From assembly GCA_964572045.1 (NCBI GenBank), contig CAZNEI010000008.1, forward strand, positions 11,559-75,558: a stretch of 64,000 bases of DNA, given 5' to 3'. A program made the position numbers and the translations under genes. Numbering within the stretch: position 1 is the stretch's first letter; each line of letters begins with the position of its first letter. The DNA comes from CBDCKR01 sp964572045. Lineage in GTDB: Bacteria > Gemmatimonadota > Gemmatimonadetes > Longimicrobiales > Gaopeijiaceae. Shown here in pieces: positions 1 through 8,665 of the stretch. Under the pieces are notes generated by a model that searched no databases, had not been told where the DNA came from, and worked only from the letters and a program-made list of their open reading frames with translations.

Positions 1-1428
1 GGTGGAGAGCTTTCTGCGTTCGCGCTCACAGAGCGGCACGTCGGCTCGGATCCGGCCAATCTGTCCACCACGGCCAAGCTCTCGGAAGACGGCGAACACT
101 GGATCCTAAACGGCGAGAAGCTCTGGTGCACCAACGGACCGCGCGCAGATATCATTGTCGTCATGGCAAGGACCCCGGTGAGAGAGGAAGTCGCGCAGAA
201 GAGGCCCATCAGCGCATTCATCGTCGAAACGGCGTGGGAGGGCGTGGAGGTCGGGCATGTATGCACGTTCCTCGGCCTCAACGGCCTCTCCAACGGCGTC
301 CTCCGCTTCAAGAATGTGAGGGTGCCGAGGGAGAATCTGCTGTGGAGAGAGGGCCGAGGGCTTAAGCTGGCACTCATCACCCTTAACACGGGCCGGCTTT
401 CAATCCCAGCGTTCTGCGCGATTGGAGCGAAGGGTGCGCTTCTGTCTTGCCGGCAGTGGGCCTCCGAACGCTTCCAGTGGGGGGCCCCGATCGGCAAGCA
501 CGACGCCATCGCGCAGAAGCTCGGCACGATGGCCGCAAATACACTCGCCCTTGACGCCGTTGTTGACCTGACGGCCCGTATGGCCGACGCGAAACTCTTC
601 GACATCAGGCTTGAGGCGGCTATCGCGAAGATGTGGAATAGCGAGACGAGCTACAATGTGATCGACGACGCCGTCCAGATTCGGGGCGGCCGGGGTTACG
701 AGCAGGCCGACTCGCTTCGAGCCCGTGGTGAGCATCCTTATCCCATCGAGCGTGCTCTGCGGGACAGCAGGATCAACCTGATCTTCGAGGGTTCCAGCGA
801 GATCATGCGCCTCTTTATCGCCCGGGAGGCGGTTGACAGCCACTTGAGGGTGGCCGGAGTCATGATTGATCCCAGGGCACCCACAGGGAAGCGCGTGGCC
901 GCCGTGTTGCATGTTGGGTTCTATTATGCGTGGTGGTATCCGAGCCGCTGGATCACCTGGGGACGCTGGCCGCGGTACCGAGAGTTCGGGCCCCTCGCCG
1001 GCCATCTTCGCTACGTGCACAGAACGGCCGCGAAGCTCGCTCGGTCGATCTTCTGTGCGATGGTGCGCTTCGGCCCCAAACTCGAGCGAAGGCAGGCGGT
1101 CCTCGGGAGGATCGTGGAGATCGGGGCCGATCTGCTCGTGATGGTGTGCACGATCGTGCGAGCCCACAGCTTGGTCGGCGAGAATCCGTCGGACAGGTCG
1201 CCGCACGTTCTGGCCGACCTGTTCTGCCGGCAGGCGAGAGGCCGCATCGCGGACCGCTTCCGTCGCCTTTTTCGGAACAACGACGCAACTACGTACAAGG
1301 TGGCGCAGCAAGCGATGGACGGCACGTTCGCCTGGGTCGAAGAGGGACTGATCGAGGCGGACTGGAGACCCACCCCGGCGCACTCCACCGACGACACTCC
1401 ATCGGCCAAGCCGCCGCCGAAGGCCTAG
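1..1428 (+). CDS. Acyl-CoA dehydrogenase, very-long-chain type (5' end outside window)
   Basis: The reading frame is open from base 1, so the N-terminus lies upstream of the window. It begins in the middle of the beta-barrel domain (ALTERHVGSDPANL, then GEKLWCTNGPRADI). The C-terminal helical domain follows and contains FEGSSEIMRLFIARE, where the Glu of FEGSSE sits at the position of the catalytic base. About 180 further residues follow, an extension typical of the ACADVL/ACAD9 branch rather than the short soluble enzymes. The family oxidises acyl-CoA to 2-enoyl-CoA with FAD and passes electrons to ETF in beta-oxidation. The TAG stop is 24 bases from the convergent ABC transporter. Family assignment is secure; chain-length preference is inference. 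Confidence 0.9.
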   Translation, partial: GGELSAFALTERHVGSDPANLSTTAKLSEDGEHWILNGEKLWCTNGPRADIIVVMARTPVREEVAQKRPISAFIVETAWEGVEVGHVCTFLGLNGLSNGVLRFKNVRVPRENLLWREGRGLKLALITLNTGRLSIPAFCAIGAKGALLSCRQWASERFQWGAPIGKHDAIAQKLGTMAANTLALDAVVDLTARMADAKLFDIRLEAAIAKMWNSETSYNVIDDAVQIRGGRGYEQADSLRARGEHPYPIERALRDSRINLIFEGSSEIMRLFIAREAVDSHLRVAGVMIDPRAPTGKRVAAVLHVGFYYAWWYPSRWITWGRWPRYREFGPLAGHLRYVHRTAAKLARSIFCAMVRFGPKLERRQAVLGRIVEIGADLLVMVCTIVRAHSLVGENPSDRSPHVLADLFCRQARGRIADRFRRLFRNNDATTYKVAQQAMDGTFAWVEEGLIEADWRPTPAHSTDDTPSAKPPPKA

Positions 1429-1452
1429 CCTGGGCTCCGTGCCTTGGTGGAG

Positions 1453-3228
1453 TTAGGGCACGAGAGCCTCGCCCGACTGTCGTCGGTACAAGCGGTCGTA
1501 GACGGAACTCCGCCCTAGAAGGTCTCGGTGCGACCCCTCGTCGACGATCGACCCCTTGTCCAGCACAACGATGCGATCGGCCCGGATCACGGTCGAAAGC
1601 CGGTGAGCGATGACCAGGGTTGTGCGGCCTCGCATGAGCCTCTCCAACGCGTCCTGCACCAGTGCCTCGCTTTCGGCGTCCAGACTACTTGACGCCTCGT
1701 CGAGGATCAGCACCTTCGGACGCGCCAGCACGACCCGGGCGATCGCGACCCGCTGACGCTCACCGGCACTGAGCGTGACGCCACGCTCCCCCACCAATTG
1801 GTCGAGGCCATCCGGCAGGCCGGTGATAAACTCGCTCGCGTGTGCGACCTCAGCCGCCTCCCGGACCTCCAGTTCCGTTGCGTCGGGGTTGCCGTAGAGG
1901 AGGTTCTCGCGAACCGTCCCCGAAAAGAGCATGGGTTCCTGGGGCACGATGCCGATCTCACGCCTCAGCTCACGGAGCGAGAGGTGACGCACGTCAACGC
2001 CGTCAAACGACACGGAGCCCTCTTCGACATCGAAGAAGCGGGGGATCAGGGCCGCAAGCGTGCTCTTGCCCACACCCGAGCTCCCCACTAGCGCCACCGT
2101 CTCCCCTTCTTCCAACGTGAGCCAGATCCCGTCCAGGACTCGGGGGAGCTGGGGGCCGTAGCTGAAGGAGACGGCCTCGTAGCGCACCGTTCCGCGAGAC
2201 GGCCGGCGGAGCGGTCTCGGATCAGGAGGTGAGACGATGGCTACCGGATGATCGAAGAGCTCGAAGATCCGTCGGGCAGCCCCTGCGGCCTCCTGCAGAT
2301 TCCCCCAGAATCCGGCGAGGGAAGTGATCGCTCCGGAGATGGTCACGGCGTACAGGAGAAAGGCCACGAGCGTGCCCGGGGTGAGCACCCCCTGGAGCAC
2401 AAGCCGACCTCCTTCCCACAATACGACGACGACCGCCCCGAACGCGGCGAAGGTCACGGTGCCGGTGAGGCTTGCCCGGGCCACCGCCCTCTTGAGCCCT
2501 TCGTCACGGGCCCGGCTCACTTCGGCCTCGTACAACCGTGCTTCACCTTCCTCGCGCGTGAAGCTCTGTACGGTCCGGATCTGTGTAAACACCTCTCCCG
2601 CCCGGGAGACAGCGTCAGCCAAGCGATCCTGGATGTGCGTGCTCAGTCGGCGAACACGGCGGCCGAAGAGCCAGCCCAAGAGTACCGCGAGCGGGACCAC
2701 GATGAGGGTCACGAGCGTGAGACGCGGATTGGTGATCGTGACCAGCACCAGTGCACCCGCCAGGAAGGCACCCTGGCGGATCATCTCGGGCACGCCAAAG
2801 CGCAGCACGTCCTGGATTAGCCCCGAGTCGGACGCCAAACGGGAGGTGAGCTCACCAACCCGTCTCGACGCGAAGAAACCGGGCGGCTGGCGGACGAGCG
2901 CCCGGAAAAGGTCTCGTCTCAGATCGGCGACGACTTGTTCCGACACGGCGGCGGTCAGGTAGCTCTGTCCAAAGTTCACCACCGCCTGAACGCCGAAGAG
3001 AGCCAGCAATCCGAGTGCGACGCGGTTAAGGAGCCCGGAGTCGCTGGCTAAGAACGCCGCGTCAAGCAACTGCCGCACGATGAGCGGAAACGCCAGTCCA
3101 ATACCCGTGCTGACGAGCATGAGGAGCCCGGCCCCCAGGAGGGCGAGGCGGTACGGTCGGATCCGCGGCTCCAGACGCCGAAGGAAACCCAGCGCCTTCT
3201 CCGCGCTCAGACGCTCCGGCGCAGGCAT
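1453..3228 (-). CDS. ABC exporter, fused membrane and ATPase domains (MsbA/LmrA type)
   Basis: A half-transporter of about 591 residues. Residues ~20-300 form the six-helix membrane domain, including RQLLDAAF and the coupling region around LIQDVLRFGV. The ATPase domain has Walker A GSSGVGKST (~381), signature LSAGERQRVAIAR (~484), Walker B VLILDEASSSLD (~511) and an AHRLST switch His. The signature is LSAGE instead of LSGGQ. The ATG at 3228 is preferred over an in-frame start 105 bases upstream because the upstream residues look non-coding and MPAPERL begins a normal N-terminus. The family works as homodimers and exports lipids, drugs or peptides; the substrate cannot be read from the sequence. 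It is divergent from heme A synthase with about 97 bases between the starts. Confidence 0.92.
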   Translation of the reverse strand: MPAPERLSAEKALGFLRRLEPRIRPYRLALLGAGLLMLVSTGIGLAFPLIVRQLLDAAFLASDSGLLNRVALGLLALFGVQAVVNFGQSYLTAAVSEQVVADLRRDLFRALVRQPPGFFASRRVGELTSRLASDSGLIQDVLRFGVPEMIRQGAFLAGALVLVTITNPRLTLVTLIVVPLAVLLGWLFGRRVRRLSTHIQDRLADAVSRAGEVFTQIRTVQSFTREEGEARLYEAEVSRARDEGLKRAVARASLTGTVTFAAFGAVVVVLWEGGRLVLQGVLTPGTLVAFLLYAVTISGAITSLAGFWGNLQEAAGAARRIFELFDHPVAIVSPPDPRPLRRPSRGTVRYEAVSFSYGPQLPRVLDGIWLTLEEGETVALVGSSGVGKSTLAALIPRFFDVEEGSVSFDGVDVRHLSLRELRREIGIVPQEPMLFSGTVRENLLYGNPDATELEVREAAEVAHASEFITGLPDGLDQLVGERGVTLSAGERQRVAIARVVLARPKVLILDEASSSLDAESEALVQDALERLMRGRTTLVIAHRLSTVIRADRIVVLDKGSIVDEGSHRDLLGRSSVYDRLYRRQSGEALVP

Positions 3229-3325
3229 GGTAGCATCCACTTCTCTATTGAACGCATGACCGAACGGATATCTTGGCAGGTGCGTCGGGGGTCGGCCCGA
3301 CGAACATAATCTGCGAGGGTAGGCG

Positions 3326-4270
3326 ATGGACACCGTGCATCACCATAGAGGCTTCTTCATCACCACGGTTTGGACTCTGGGGCTCCTCTGGTTGGGGAGC
3401 GTGGTGCACGCCACGGGATCCAGCCTTGCCTGCCCGGACTGGCCCACGTGCTACGGTACGATGATGCCCGACATGACGGGAGGAGTCTTCTGGGAGCACC
3501 TGCACCGGCTGGTGGCGGGCGGCCTCGTCTTGATCTTCGTCGCGGCGACCTACACGGCCTGGAAGTCCGAGCGGCATCCCCCGGCTCTGAGGTGGTGGGC
3601 CGTAGCCGGCATCGGGCTCCTTCTGGTTCAGAGCATCCTCGGTGGCCTGACGGTTCTCATGCGGCTCCCCGACTTCATATCCACCGCACACCTCGCCCTC
3701 GCTTTCCTCTTCCTCGCCCTGGCCACGGCCCTGACCGTGGCCACATCTCCGCGATGGACGTCGGGTATGGGGCCCACGAGCGGCCTGGCCAGCCTACGAA
3801 CCGCCGCCCTCGGAGCGACTATCCTCACGTTCCTCCAGTCGGTCCTCGGAGGCGTCGTGCGACACATGGATGCCGGGCTCGTCTGCCCAGACATGCCCTT
3901 GTGCCTCGGCCGGTGGGTGCCCCCCCTTGAAACAGCCACCGTCGTCGTGCACTTCGGGCACCGGGTGTTGGGGATCGCCGTGCTTGCAACCCTCCTTGTC
4001 CTATCGGCGCGAGCGATTCGCGAGCTTGCACCGTCGACGGCGAAGACGATCGCCGTGGGAGCCGGCGTGCTCGCGGTTCTCCAGGTGGGCCTCGGGTTCC
4101 TGACGGTCTATATGAGACTTGCCGTCGTCCCCGGGTCGCTCCACACCCTCGTGGCCGCCACGATCTTGAGTCTCACGACGGCACTCGCGGTGATGTCATG
4201 GGCTCCGGCAGTTGCTGCGTCCGATTCCGCCGGGGCGGGCACCGCGACTGAAGCGGCAGCACGGGCCTGA
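3326..4270 (+). CDS. ctaA: Heme A synthase (COX15/CtaA family)
   Basis: A 314-residue polytopic membrane protein. It shows the internal duplication of the family: two Cys pairs (LACPDWPTCYG near the start and LVCPDMPLCLG in the middle) and four conserved histidines in HLHRLVAGG, STAHLALAF, HFGHRVLG and GSLHTLVA. The histidines bind the two heme groups. The enzyme oxidises the C8 methyl of heme O to give heme A for aa3-type cytochrome oxidases, so the genome probably encodes such an oxidase. No protoheme farnesyltransferase or oxidase subunit lies beside it. It ends 6 bases before the convergent histidine kinase. Confidence 0.93.
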   Translation: MDTVHHHRGFFITTVWTLGLLWLGSVVHATGSSLACPDWPTCYGTMMPDMTGGVFWEHLHRLVAGGLVLIFVAATYTAWKSERHPPALRWWAVAGIGLLLVQSILGGLTVLMRLPDFISTAHLALAFLFLALATALTVATSPRWTSGMGPTSGLASLRTAALGATILTFLQSVLGGVVRHMDAGLVCPDMPLCLGRWVPPLETATVVVHFGHRVLGIAVLATLLVLSARAIRELAPSTAKTIAVGAGVLAVLQVGLGFLTVYMRLAVVPGSLHTLVAATILSLTTALAVMSWAPAVAASDSAGAGTATEAAARA

Positions 4271-4276
4271 CATAGG

Positions 4277-5023
4277 TCAGGCCAGCGGAAGTGAGATCTC
4301 CACCTCGGCACCGCCGGCCATGCGGTTCCTCAAGTAGAGGCGCCCGGCCTGAAGCTCCACGGCCCGGCGCGCGTGCCACAAGCCAAGGCCCAGTCCTCCC
4401 TCGGAGGTCGTGTAGAAGGGATCGCACGCCCTTGACAGCGCCTCCGCCGTGAAGCCCGGCCCATCATCCCGCACGAGCAGCCGTCCCCACCCTCCCCCGC
4501 TCGACACGGTCACGACCACTCGCTTTCCTTGACCGAACGCGGCGGCGTTGTGGAGCAGGAGGTACACGGCGTCCAGTAGCGACTCGGCGTTCGCGCGCAC
4601 CCGGGCCGGACCCTCCTCCGAAACCTGCACCGACACGTCCCAATTCGCCTCGAATTCGCGCACGGCCTCCGCGGCGACCTTGACCAGGTCCTCCTGAGCC
4701 ATCCCTCCAGTCGGATCCTGAAGGAAAAAACGCAGATCATCGACAGCCGCTACGGCTTGCTCGGCGGCTTTCCTGAGTGAGAGGCTTCGGTTCTCGAACG
4801 CCGCCGACAGCGGGCCATCGACGTTGTGGCGAAGGTACGACCCGATGCGCGAGAGGGCGAGCCCGTACGCCTCGCCCAGACCGCTCTGGTCGCGCTTCGA
4901 GGAGACGTCAGGCCGTCCAGCCGTGGCGGATCCCCTCGTCCGGTTTGAACGACGTCCGACCCAGAAGCCAATCAAGGCCGCCAGGACGACAACCATGACC
5001 AGGACTGCCGACGACTCGTTCAT
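4277..5023 (-). CDS. Membrane-anchored sensor histidine kinase, short
   Basis: A 248-residue protein with one N-terminal membrane helix (~6-24) and essentially no periplasmic sensor domain. His66 in YLRHNVDGPLS is the candidate phosphoacceptor, although the H-box is divergent. The catalytic HATPase region is clear: N-box LLLHNAAAFG (~156), G1 DDGPGF (~186), F-box DPFYTT (~201) and G2 GGLGLGL (~209). No response regulator is adjacent. The start lies 61 bases downstream of the stop of the V4R-like gene on the same strand, so the two are probably cotranscribed. The V4R protein could therefore be an input or partner; that link is inference. Confidence 0.82.
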   Translation of the reverse strand: MNESSAVLVMVVVLAALIGFWVGRRSNRTRGSATAGRPDVSSKRDQSGLGEAYGLALSRIGSYLRHNVDGPLSAAFENRSLSLRKAAEQAVAAVDDLRFFLQDPTGGMAQEDLVKVAAEAVREFEANWDVSVQVSEEGPARVRANAESLLDAVYLLLHNAAAFGQGKRVVVTVSSGGGWGRLLVRDDGPGFTAEALSRACDPFYTTSEGGLGLGLWHARRAVELQAGRLYLRNRMAGGAEVEISLPLA

Positions 5024-5084
5024 AGATCTCCGTGATCGAGGTCACCCCCCAGAAGCCCCATACCAGAGCCAGATGCCGGATCCG

Positions 5085-5735
5085 TTACGGGTCCTCCGCG
5101 GACGCGCGCGGCGGTACCTCCCACCGGCAATAGGCGTCCCCTCGGGACTCGCAAGCAACGTGATCCACTGTTGGCACGCCGCGGATCGTGGCACCGAGCA
5201 CGGCCGAGCAGAGGCCCGACACCAAGGCGCATGCACTGCCGCTCGGATCACTCTGCATGAAGAGGAGCGCACACCCCTCCATGGTGAATCCATCTCCAGC
5301 AAACCCCCCCACTCGCCTGCCGAAGAGCCCTTTCAGACGTCCGCGCACTCGCCGGCGCGCCACGGCTAAGGCGAGTCGGCGCGGCATAAAGCGACAATGC
5401 CGATGACTTGGCCGGTGGGCAAGACGCGTTCCACACTCGAAGAAGATGTCCGCTGAGTCGGGCCTCTTCGCCACAAGGCGGACTAAGTTGGCAAATTCCT
5501 GGTCGGAGATCTTCCCTCGGCGTTTCGTCTCCTCCTGGTAGATGAGAATCTGCCGCTCCACGACCTCACTGAGGCCGAGTCGGCGGGGCATGGTGATCGA
5601 CGTGTCCTCCCCCTCAAAGACCTCGGAAGGACGATCATGCGCTCGAATGACCTGCAGCATGGTGAGGGCGACCACGACCGCAACTCGCTCGGGTCCGTCG
5701 GCGGCCAGTTCTTCCTGCACTCGGCTCTGGGGCAT
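5085..5735 (-). CDS. V4R-like domain protein of unknown function
   Basis: A protein of about 216 residues. The C-terminal ~90 residues resemble the V4R fold (4-vinyl-reductase/heme-NO-binding superfamily): a hydrophobic stretch GSACALVSGLCSAVLGA, then VDHVACESRGDAYCRWEV, where a Cys-x7-Cys pair followed by an aromatic residue is typical. The N-terminal half is basic and has no domain I recognise. Bacterial V4R domains often serve as small-molecule or metal sensors. A histidine kinase follows on the same strand. The ATG at 5735 is chosen because an upstream in-frame start at 5846 adds low-complexity, shadow-like residues. The domain call is tentative. Confidence 0.55.
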   Translation of the reverse strand: MPQSRVQEELAADGPERVAVVVALTMLQVIRAHDRPSEVFEGEDTSITMPRRLGLSEVVERQILIYQEETKRRGKISDQEFANLVRLVAKRPDSADIFFECGTRLAHRPSHRHCRFMPRRLALAVARRRVRGRLKGLFGRRVGGFAGDGFTMEGCALLFMQSDPSGSACALVSGLCSAVLGATIRGVPTVDHVACESRGDAYCRWEVPPRASAEDP

Positions 5736-5876
5736 TCGGTAGTGTCGTGAATTGTGAGTTTCGAGGGATCGGTATGGCCTCCTACCGCCGCACCCTGGGG
5801 AGGTGGTGGCTCCGGCCAATCTTGCTCGGCGCTCCTCGGCCGGCAACGCATGGGCGACAAGTCCCTCGGCTCCCGA

Positions 5877-6672
5877 TGTTACCGGCCATGCAGAATTTCA
5901 CGGAAGTGGCCGCCGAAAATGTCTCGCTTCGGATGACGGAGGGATGGCTGGATCCCGGCTTCGGGGTGTCGGGGAGGGTCTTCGGCGGCGTGGATATGTC
6001 GGCGTCTTCACTGATCGGTGGGGGCGCGATGATCGGCAGGGAGACGCGGGTGCCGTTGCGGCATTACCTGGAGCAGGGGATGAGCAAGGCCGCGATCGCG
6101 CGGCAACTCGGCATCAACCGGCGGACGCTGCACCGCTGGATCGCGGCCGGCCAGCTGGGCCGGGAGTTGGACGATGAGGCCGTGCGGTACGGCCCGCGAC
6201 GCCGGCGGTCCTCGAAGCTCGATCCGTACAAGGAGATCATCGACGCCCAGCTGCCGTTTGACCAGATGAAGGCCGTGGTTCTCGGCGACCGACGGGAGGC
6301 GGGTGGGCGGCTGGTCGAGAACCCGGAGTTCCTGCGCTTCAGCCTTCACTGGGGCTTCCGCATTCGGGCGTGCCGCCCATACCGGGCCCAGACGAAGGGC
6401 AAGGTGGAACGCCCGGTCGGCTACATCCGCAAGAACTTCTTCTACGGCCGCTCCTTTGTCGCGCTCGCCTTCGCGCAAGTCCAGAAGATCGATGAACAGG
6501 GTTTCGAACATGATCGTGCCTCCTCTTGGGGTGGAGACAGGATCTTGGCTGAACGACTCCCAGGCAGAAGATCATGTTGCCGGGATGCGGCGGGTTCTCA
6601 TCGGCAGCCGGACGATGCGGACGGCCCGCAACATCTTCGGTGGCCATTGACACGATTGTCCGGCCTCCGGCA
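5877..6672 (+). mobile_element. Internally deleted IS21-family element (remnant)
   Basis: The left end starts TGTTACCGGCC and runs ungapped for over 40 bases against the istA-side terminus of the IS21-family element at 37385-39382, sharing CGGCC, GTGGCC and CCGAAA blocks. Near 6635-6672 there is a probable opposite terminus (CTTCGGTGGCCA, then GGCCTCCGGCA), but the exact right boundary is uncertain. Between them lie only a shortened istA and about 150 unexplained bases; istB is missing. The element is about 0.8 kb against about 2.0 kb for the fuller copy. No target duplication was found. It lies between the V4R gene and the E1 alpha gene and may have cost the latter its upstream neighbours. 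Confidence 0.7.
6029..6460 (+). pseudogene. istA: istA transposase pseudogene with large in-frame deletion
   Basis: The start MIGRETRVPLRHYLEQGM and the HTH (KAAIARQLGINRRTLHRW) match the IstA at 38229-39226 closely. After DPYKEIIDAQL the frame jumps directly to FDQMKAVVLGD. About 112 codons present in the other copy are gone, including the first catalytic Asp (QVDFADF context). Homology continues through GFRIRACRPYRAQTKGKVER, including the catalytic Glu region, and stops after FFYGRSFV. The downstream frame stays open but has no IstA similarity. This protein cannot be an active DDE transposase. Confidence 0.85.
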
Positions 6673-6747
6673 GCCCCGTAGCTTGCGTCCCACGTACCGC
6701 CCGACCTTCGACGCACCATCAACACGCGCATTGAGCGATCGGCAAGC

Positions 6748-7914
6748 ATGCACCGGTACTCTTCCTACGACCCGCCCGAGTACGTGCGATGGGTCCCCAA
6801 TCCGGACCTCGTCGATCGGTATGAGCAATCCCTCCAAGAGGATCCGGACAAGGCCGAGGTGGCCGTCGGCATTGACAAAGCACGGCTGGTGGCGCTGTAT
6901 CGCGACTTGGTGCTGACGCGCCTGCACGACATCATGCTGAGGAGGTGGGTCCGGCATGGCGTGCTCTCAAAGGCATGGCTGGGGACCGGCGAGGAAGCCG
7001 TCACAGTCGGTTCCGTCTCCGCGCTCGACCGGAACCGAGACGTGGTTTTTCCGATGGTCCGAAACGCCGGCGCCTGCCTCATGATGGGCATGCCGGTCGC
7101 GGACCTCTTCAGGGCCTACCTCGCGACCGCTGACTCTCCCAGCTGCGGGCGCGACCTGCACGCCGGAGACCCCTCGCTGGGCGTCGTCCCGCCGATCAGC
7201 CACATGGGCACGAGCGTGGCGATCATGGCCGGGGTGGCGCTGGCGTTCAAACGGCGGGGCGAAGATCGTGTCGCCATGACCTGGGTCGGAGACGGAGCGA
7301 CCCGCACAAGCGCCTGCCACGAGGGGATGAACTTCGCCGCTGTGCAGGGTGTCCCAGCCGTCATTGTCATCCAGAACAACCAAGTGGCTCTTGGAACCCG
7401 GATCGACCGACACTCGGGTGGGGACATCACCCGCTGGCCGGAAATGTACGGAATTCCCTCATGGACAGCCGACGGGAACAATGTACTGGACGTCCTCGCC
7501 GCCACAACGCTGGCCGTCCAGCGATGCCGGGAAGGCCGGGGACCCGCTGTGGTTTCGGTCGAGACGTTCCGGATGGGAGGACACGCCACGCACGACGAAA
7601 CCGAAGCCCGGGCCACTTTCTCGCCGCAGGTGTTCGAGTTCTGGGGGCGCCGCGATCCCATTGGCCTTCTCGAAGAGTTCATGAAACGGCGAGGGTTTTC
7701 CGAGGCCCGACTTCTGTCCGTTGAGGCAGAGGCGGCAGGGGTCGTGGAGTCGGCCGCAGAGGCCGCTGCGGCGTCCTGCGATCTTCCCCCCGATCCCGAA
7801 ATGGCGATCTACGAGGGCTTCTCTCAGGAGAGTCGGCAAGCGGGCTTGCGGTGCCGCTTCGCGGGAGAATTGGGGGCCCGCTGTCCCGAGCGACCCTTGA
7901 AGCCGCGCATCTGA
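6748..7914 (+). CDS. Thiamine-diphosphate 2-oxoacid dehydrogenase E1, alpha subunit
   Basis: A 388-residue E1 alpha of the pyruvate/branched-chain 2-oxoacid dehydrogenase type. The ThDP motif is present: GDG at ~181 and NN at ~210, with the usual spacing. The loop RMGGHATHDETEAR corresponds to the E1 alpha phosphorylation-loop region. The N-terminus (DPPEYVRWVPNPDLVDRY) looks more like the branched-chain E1 group. The partner E1 beta and the E2 subunit are not beside it, which is unusual because these genes normally form an operon. The last ~25 residues look unlike the family and may reflect a frameshift. An IS21 remnant ends about 75 bases upstream, so rearrangement is plausible. The subunit call is firm; the substrate is not. 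Confidence 0.85.
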   Translation: MHRYSSYDPPEYVRWVPNPDLVDRYEQSLQEDPDKAEVAVGIDKARLVALYRDLVLTRLHDIMLRRWVRHGVLSKAWLGTGEEAVTVGSVSALDRNRDVVFPMVRNAGACLMMGMPVADLFRAYLATADSPSCGRDLHAGDPSLGVVPPISHMGTSVAIMAGVALAFKRRGEDRVAMTWVGDGATRTSACHEGMNFAAVQGVPAVIVIQNNQVALGTRIDRHSGGDITRWPEMYGIPSWTADGNNVLDVLAATTLAVQRCREGRGPAVVSVETFRMGGHATHDETEARATFSPQVFEFWGRRDPIGLLEEFMKRRGFSEARLLSVEAEAAGVVESAAEAAAASCDLPPDPEMAIYEGFSQESRQAGLRCRFAGELGARCPERPLKPRI

Positions 7915-8009
7915 CGGGACATATTCATGAGCCAGGGATCATTCTTGGCGTGGAGCTTGCCGGCCAAATCGATCGCTGTCACTAGCTAGCGCATCCACTG
8001 GAATCGCCC

Positions 8010-8642
8010 ATGGTAGAGTCGAACGGCAGCAAACAGTGTGCGGCGGACGTCCTCGAGGAGCCCCTCCCTCAGTTAAGCGACGAGGAACTCGTAACGGCTC
8101 ACCTGAAGGGCCGCGTCGGAGCCTTTGAGAGCCTCTATCACCGCTACCGGGATCGGTTGATTCACTTCGTCACGCGCAAGACCGGTGACGGTGACAGGGC
8201 CCAAGATCTCGTGCAGGAGGCCTTTATCCGAGTAACCCGCCACCTCCACCGGTTCGACACAACGAAAAAGTTCTCTACGTGGGTATACACGATCGCCAGC
8301 AATCTCTCCAAGAACGAACTCCGCAACCGTTCCCGCAGCCCCCTCATCCTCTTCCAGCGGCTTACGGGAAACTGGGACGACGATCATCGTCCGCTGCAGT
8401 TCGAAGACTTTCGCATGAGGCCTGACGACCTCTACCGAAAGCGATTTCTGCGGCGGCTCGTCGAGGACACCGTAAGAGAGTTGCCAGAACACCACCGCTT
8501 GGTATTCCGACTCCGCGAGCTCGAAGGGAAGAGCTACGAGGAGATCGCCAAGATCACAGGGGTCAACCTTGGCACGGTCAAGAGCCGGCTCCACCGCGCC
8601 AGGAACTCATTCGCGCAACGGATCGAGCCCTACCTCAACTGA
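8010..8642 (+). CDS. ECF-type RNA polymerase sigma factor (sigma-70 family)
   Basis: A 210-residue sigma factor. Region 2 covers ~30-105 (AFESLYHRYRDRL, then QDLVQEAFIRV and STWVYTIASNLSKNELR). Region 4 covers ~150-205 (LPEHHRLVFRLRELEGKSYE, then the helix-turn-helix LGTVKSRLHRARNSF). Regions 1 and 3 are absent, as in ECF sigma factors. No anti-sigma gene is evident next to it. A PspA-like coiled-coil protein follows after 23 bases and a GlsB-like membrane protein lies further on, which suggests an envelope-stress regulon. That is inference. Confidence 0.93.
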   Translation: MVESNGSKQCAADVLEEPLPQLSDEELVTAHLKGRVGAFESLYHRYRDRLIHFVTRKTGDGDRAQDLVQEAFIRVTRHLHRFDTTKKFSTWVYTIASNLSKNELRNRSRSPLILFQRLTGNWDDDHRPLQFEDFRMRPDDLYRKRFLRRLVEDTVRELPEHHRLVFRLRELEGKSYEEIAKITGVNLGTVKSRLHRARNSFAQRIEPYLN

Positions 8643-8665
8643 CCTCGATGGCCCAGGACTAGGGC

